Below, piece by piece: positions 59,201 to 64,000 of a stretch of DNA of 64,000 nucleotides. This DNA is from Eustoma russellianum (lineage: Eukaryota > Streptophyta > Magnoliopsida > Gentianales > Gentianaceae), in assembly GCA_036186865.1 (NCBI GenBank), contig AP025075.1, positions 14,928,478 to 14,992,477 on the forward strand, in the 5' to 3' direction. Numbering within the stretch: position 1 is the first letter of the stretch; each line of letters opens with the position of its first letter. The position numbers and the translations under genes were made by a program. The notes beneath the pieces were generated by a model. That model did no database searches and was not told where the DNA came from. It saw only the letters and a program-made list of their open reading frames with translations.

Positions 59201-59586
59201 GTTCTTTGGGCTCTTCTGTAGCTTTGATCCTCCTTGAAATGTTATCGCTTCTCGTGTGGGGCCCTTAAATGTAACCTGTTTTTTGTTACAGTCGATGTTG
59301 GCGTAATTCTTGGAGAGCCAGTCCATTCCAAGAATTACGTCGAAGTCCGTCATAGGTATGGAGATTAGATCGGCGTCAAACCGATGATTATCAAACTCAA
59401 GCTCACAATTTTCGAAAACATGGTGAGCTACAAGCATCTGCTCCCTAGTTGCTTGAATTCTATAGGGTGTATCACTATAGGTTGGGGTTTTCTCAATATT
59501 CTTTGCAAATCTCTTTGATATGAAAGAGTGGCTAGCGCCACTATCAAATAGCACGTTGGCAGGTATTGAACATACTAGTATAGCTC
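56220..59586 (-). pseudogene. pol: G4: pol - protease, RT, RNase H, integrase, chromodomain
   Basis: The protease starts at the putative acceptor (GAILVCSIPANVLFDSGASHSF). RT follows with WGAPVLFVKKKD and LFDQLRWARIFSKID in one frame, with no intron 2. TAG at 58670-58672 interrupts RT before MPFGLTNAP and FIDDILIYS; TAA at 58121-58123 replaces Gln in ILAQP before RNase H (HDLELAAV, FTDHKSL, VADALS). In integrase the zinc region is kept, but CDRDP reads CGRDP: codon 57071-57073 is GGC, so the second catalytic Asp is Gly. A one-base deletion near 56510 shifts the frame before the chromodomain (DRKEKVLRNRTIPMVKVQW, STWEMEEHI, YPHLFG). The copy is close to complete but cannot encode an active protein. 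Confidence 0.95.
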
Positions 59587-59666
59587 CTGAATCATACAAT
59601 ACTCACTAGCAACCATAAGGTAACAATATTGTAAAAGAGAGAACTAGTAAGGTTTTCTAAAAGTAC
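59587..59666 (-). other. G4: putative intron 1 between gag and protease
   Basis: GTACTT donor (weaker than G2 and G3) after GTG-ACA-G and TGTATGATTCAG acceptor before GA-GCT-ATA. 80 bases, phase 1. The last twelve bases are identical to the G2 acceptor region. Unspliced gag would add FRKPY and stop. Confidence 0.7.
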
Positions 59667-60884
59667 CTGTCACCACGTCGTTAGCTTCCTCAGCAGCTGC
59701 GTCAGTCATAACGTGAACTCGTGCGTTGGTACACTGACGTTGAGGTTTTTGTGGCTGCTGTTGCTGCTGGGCCTCCTTTTCTGGGCACTCCCTGGCTAAA
59801 TGCCCTGCTTTCCCGCATCCAAAGCAGGTGGGGCCTTGGTTTGGACAGTTCTTGGAGATGTGTCCTCCCTGACCGCATCTGAAACATTTCTCGGTCTGAA
59901 TGTAACATTCTCCTACATGGCGCTTACCACAATGAGAGCAGTCTGGAATGGCAGGTTGGGATCCTTGATTCTTCTGGGGGAAGCGTGGAAACTGACTCTT
60001 CCCTTGACGTCCTGGGCCCCTTGTGTTCTGCTTTGTGGATTTTCGGGGCCCCCCACTTACTGACACTTCCCTACCTCTCTTTTGACTAAACTCATCTCGA
60101 CGGATGATATCTCTTTCGATTCTGTAGCACGCATCTAGAAGGGCACCAAAGTTGGCTGGGTTGGCATTAACCAACCACGTTCGGATTCTGGGATTCAGTC
60201 CTCTTTCGAATTTCAACATTTTAGTTTCTTCATCGTTCATAGTGGATGGTTGGAATCTCCCCAGAGCTATGAACTTATTAGCATAGTCTGCCACCGTCAT
60301 TCCAGATTCTTGCACTAGGGATTCAAATTCATGCCTTTTCTGCAGTTTGGCTGAAGGGGGTATATAAAATTTGTGAAATTCCTGGAGAAACCTTTCCCAG
60401 GAGATTGGTCTTGGCAAGGCTTGTAGGTTGGCCTTCCACCATTGGTTGGCTTCCCCTAACAGAAACGGTCTAACTGCTTGAGTCTTCACTTCTTCGAGAG
60501 CTTTGATTAGTTCGAAACAATTTTCCACCTCATCAAGCCACTTCTCAGCGGCATCAGAATCTGACTTTCCTTCAAATGGCAGTACGTTGGCCCTCTTCAG
60601 CTTTTCAAAATAATACTGGCGTCTCTGACCGGCTCGTGAGGTTGAGGGTTATTCTGTTGCAGCATCACTTGCCCAATTTGGGTGACTGTTTGGCAGAAGT
60701 TTTGAAAAGCATTAATCTCTGGCATCATGGGTGGAAAAGGTCCTTGTGGTGGGGGGTTGTTCTGAACTGGCGGTGGGTTTTGGCCTTGGGGCGGCGGGGG
60801 TGGAGGAACTTACGCAGGTGGAGGAGGGATAGGCTCCTGCACCTCGGTTCGAGCTCTGGCTGGTCTCCCTCTGGGTCGTACCAT
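59667..60884 (-). pseudogene. gag: G4: Ty3/gypsy gag, damaged
   Basis: Starts MVRPRGRPA at 60884. TAA (60810-60812) interrupts the Pro-rich N terminus, and a one-base deletion near 60619 (PVRDA, then QYYFE out of frame) shifts the frame. From KWLDEVENCFELIK the gene is open to DVVTG. The core has QWWKANLQ, HKFYIPPSAKLQKRHEFESL and RIRTWLVNANPANFGALLDACYRIERDI. The tail has CSHCGKRHVGEC plus two complete CCHC knuckles, CFRCGQGGHISKNC and CFGCGKAGHLAREC. A Gln-rich stretch and NARVHVMTDAAAEEANDVVTG lead to the putative intron donor. It is the best preserved nucleocapsid in the window. Confidence 0.95.
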
Positions 60885-61168
60885 CTGCAGTAAGCAGTGT
60901 CGGATTTATTTAACAAAAGAATGTCGAAATAAGTAGCAAAATTTTACTTAAGCATGTAGGAAGAGCATATATGTACATACGTTATGATTTAAATTTGTGA
61001 TCAATTAATAGTTAGGACACATCACTGGGCTGCGTCCTAATTTTCCAGTCTTGAGTCATCCTATTCTGAGGTCATCTCTCATCTAAGATTAGAACTTAGA
61101 TCTAAGATCAAACTTAGTTGACTACAATCATGACTTAGTTCTACATTCCGCCCGGATCTGGAGCCTTC
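60885..61168 (-). other. G4 untranslated leader
   Basis: Leader between gag and PBS, nearly identical to 52140-52423. It contains the CTTAGATCTAAGATCAAACT phrase common to the gypsy leaders. Confidence 0.85.
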
Positions 61169-61180
61169 GCTCTGATACCA
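61169..61180 (-). promoter_or_regulatory. G4 primer-binding site (initiator tRNA-Met)
   Basis: Minus-strand TGGTATCAGAGC, two bases from the 5' LTR. Confidence 0.95.
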
Positions 61181-61182
61181 CC

Positions 61183-64000
61183 TGTGGCGCTCCGCACCCC
61201 GGCCCCGCCGGAGTGGGTGCACCCGCCGTACTTCACTAAGGAGAGTACTAGGCGTCGTCCTTATGTTGCATGCTCCATGGTATAAGGCACGGATTAACGT
61301 GCTTACACGTAGGTAATTAAGCGAAACCGTGGCAGAATTTAAAACTTCAAAATAAACATCCATACGATCATCCATAGTTTACATCCCAAAATAAAAGTAT
61401 CCAGAGTCACAAAAGCAAATGTTTCTCCCTCCAAATACAAAATGTCATAGCTGGCCGGTCATTCCTCTTAGGTTAGTCCATCTCCAATGCACTCACGGAT
61501 ACGGAACCCTAGGTTTGTCATCGATCCACTCCACTTTGTCGTCTGCAACTTCTGGAAAAATATAAGGGTGAGTATCAACGTCACCAGCAAGTATACTATA
61601 CTAATCAGGGATTAAATGGAAAGTGCGAACAAGAATCGAACCCTCAAAATTTTCTGGTTTAAAGCATACCTGTCCGTCATCAGATCTTTGTCCTATACGG
61701 GTCATCACTTAATATAGCAAGTTCATTTCTCAGAGAAAAGTTGTCATTTAGAACTGAATTCATCATAACAGAGCTGTAACTTATACAATGAATATCATAA
61801 TCAAGGGTCATAAGATCTATATGCTCGTCATAACATTGGACCCAACGTATTCTTTCGTAAAATGTAGCAAGCATGCGCATGCATGTGTAACGTGTCATTA
61901 CTTAAGAAAACTCATTACCCATAGTAGAACATGACATTAAAATACCACGACTCGTATTTGATGAATGCCATGACAAGGATGATCACTTAGAGATATTATA
62001 TTTAGGGTTTGTGTGGTCGTCCCTACTTAATCTCATGAGTCACTATATGAATGTAACATGCATGCGTATGTACATGTGATGCAGTGAGATGAAAATGGAA
62101 ATATGATCTTTTCACGCTTCTCTTCAAAACATCATCATCGTCATAAAACAATAGAGTGTTCAGATCTATGTCTCGGATCTGAGGCGGTACGTCATCTCGT
62201 CTGGACGGGTCTACTATATCCGGACCCGCACGGCCTCATATTCTCGTATTCAGATCTATGTCCCGGATCTGAGGCGGTACGTCATCTCGTCTTTGTCGGG
62301 TCTATTATTCCAGACCCGCACGGCCTCGTATCAGATCACTTAACCCTGATCTGGTGGGTTCATACTGGCCAATCTCATACTCACACACGGTACCGGTGGG
62401 GAAGCGTTCTTTAAAAATCATCTTTTGAAAACGCTTTTCATCTTTCTTTCACGTAAAAATCCATGCCATAAATCATGCATGTGACGATGAATGCAATATA
62501 TGACATGTATCGTGCAAATGACGGCATAATGCATGATAAAACGAATGGACACATTTCCGCTGTCATGCTGGAATTTTTCAGCTTCGTATGGTCTACTTCT
62601 TCTTAGAAATTTTCTACTAAAATGCACGCTTTAGACTCATTTAACCACATGTATTTCTCCGTGACTGTCATAAGTGTATGCCATGCATGCGTCGCGAAAT
62701 TACGGTATCAATAAAGGACTCAATTGCTCCTTGTTATAAAACAATGCAATCTGAATCTTGAAATGACCACATTTTACTACAAAATTTATTGTGACAAATC
62801 CTTTAATCATTTTTCGGAAATTCCAACTTTCCTGCTTAATAATCTAATTGGATTAGTGTCCTGCCAAAATTGGGCCCAAATGCACTTTTCTAAGGTTAAA
62901 TTTTGGATCATACTATATGACACACAATTTCTGTCAGTCCAGCGCATTTCAGCCTGACCCATTTTACTAGCAAATTCATTAAAAATTATCCCTAACTCGT
63001 TTTGACATTTTTCCAACTCCCACCCTTACTTTATTCATAGGTTTAGTTTCATACCAAAAATTAGCTAATTTGAACGCTCTAAGGTCCATTTCCAGGCTAC
63101 TAATCACGCTACTCAAATTCTGTCCAGTTCAACATTAACAGCAGGACCATTTTTACTAGAAAATTTATTAAAAATAAACCGTAGCTCCTTTTAATGAAAT
63201 TGCAACTCATACATTTCATATACATATGAGGCTAACATAAAACCAAAACGTAGCCGATTTGAATACTCTTAAGATTCATTTTCAGATCATGCAAAACGTC
63301 ACACTGTTCTGCTCAGTTCCAGTAATTTCTTCTTGAGCAGTTTTACCAAAAGATTTATTAATAATAATTCACATCTCCTTTTATCGAAATTCCACCTCTC
63401 ACATCTCCTATACATATAAGACTACTAGCATACCGAAAGTCAGCAGGTTTTAAAGTTCTTAAGACCCCCTTTTTAATCTCTCAAAACAACCCAAGTTTCT
63501 GTCCAATTCCAGAAGTTTTTCTAGTGGTCATGTGTTGTTCCTAAGTGTCCTTATTTTTTCATTTTTGGTACAAACACCTAGTATACCATTGTAGTGTATA
63601 CGCACCCCTTATTCGCAGTCCCATTTTCGTTGCATGCAAGAAAATAAGGAATCCAAGAGCATGTTATGCGCAACACACCACAAGACTATAGACTTTTCTC
63701 TATTTCTTAACAAGTTAGCATGTACATACGAAAATCACACTCTTTCCCCTTCACCCCTCCCACCGTGTGCTCTCCTTGAGGGAAAAGAAGAATCTTTATC
63801 ATGTTTATCTTAGTTTACTCATAATGAGATATATAACTCCAAAAGATTTCACCTTTGAAACAAGATCTCACGCCCCCCCACTTTAAATGACCAAGGCCGA
63901 AAGATTTGGCCTTCAACTTGGCCTAAAACTACCAAGACTAAATTTTAAGCACATCTAGCCATTCATGCACACACTTTCACATTCAAGCCTTAACGAGTAT
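61183..64000 (-). mobile_element. G4: 5' LTR, cut by window end
   Basis: Co-linear with 52438 onward (offset 8745 at the start). 2818 bases are visible; roughly 0.9 kb, including the outer end and the LTR promoter, lies outside the window. Confidence 0.93.

Noticed and set aside
1..64000. Endogenous pararetrovirus (caulimovirus) content
   Set aside because: All RT segments are linked to integrase, chromodomain or copia RNase H and bounded by LTRs with TG...CA ends; no movement-protein or coat-protein motif was seen.

Overview
The window is intergenic plant heterochromatin made almost entirely of nested LTR retrotransposons. I find no host gene, rRNA, tRNA or CRISPR array. The evidence for a flowering plant is a primer-binding site matching the 3' end of initiator tRNA-Met (TGGTATCAGAGC) next to every complete LTR, chromodomain Ty3/gypsy pol genes of the Tekay/Del type, and Ty1/copia elements with the gag, multiple polypurine tracts and LTR style of Sireviruses. 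The species cannot be read from the sequence. Element labels used here: W, G1 to G4 (Ty3/gypsy, Tekay-like), S1 and S2 (Ty1/copia, Sirevirus-like).

Layout. 1-9780: a long minus-oriented LTR (W, cut by the window edge) split by a complete 4.76-kb solo LTR (2158-6916, target duplication ATGAT). 9781-10380: nothing recognisable. 10381-15940: G1, a minus-strand gypsy remnant (RT scrap, unidentified coding-like piece, leader, PBS, 5' LTR). 15941-19911: G2, a plus-strand gypsy with LTR remnant, decayed gag, protease and RT. S1, a minus-strand Sirevirus, sits in the G2 RT: LTR 19912-22476, 3' internal end 22477-22647, continuing at 38837-40432 with RT and RNase H. S1 is split by S2 (22648-38831), a plus-strand tandem LTR-gag-LTR-gag-LTR array without pol, flanked by GCATT. 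The S2 LTRs carry two further solo LTRs (24565-26875 and 35268-35956). S1 is also invaded at 40433 by G3 (40433-52022), a nearly complete minus-strand gypsy whose 5' LTR is cut off at a five-base microhomology junction with G4. G4 (52018 to the end) is a minus-strand gypsy tandem in which two internal regions share one LTR.

How the parts work together. In all three gypsy copies that keep the region (G2, G3, G4), gag and pol are separated by a short GT-AG interval at the same codon and phase; removing it would join Gag to protease in frame. A second GT-AG interval lies inside RT at an identical phase-0 position in G2 and G3, its donor survives in G1, and it is precisely absent from G4. This suggests a retrotransposon lineage that uses the host spliceosome to make Gag-Pol from gag-only genomic RNA. 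The LTRs of these elements also share a covarying hairpin about 400 bases from the LTR 3' end, an array of compensated inverted repeats, and about 190-bp tandem monomers. Every protein-coding copy is damaged by stops or frameshifts, so all are described as pseudogenes.
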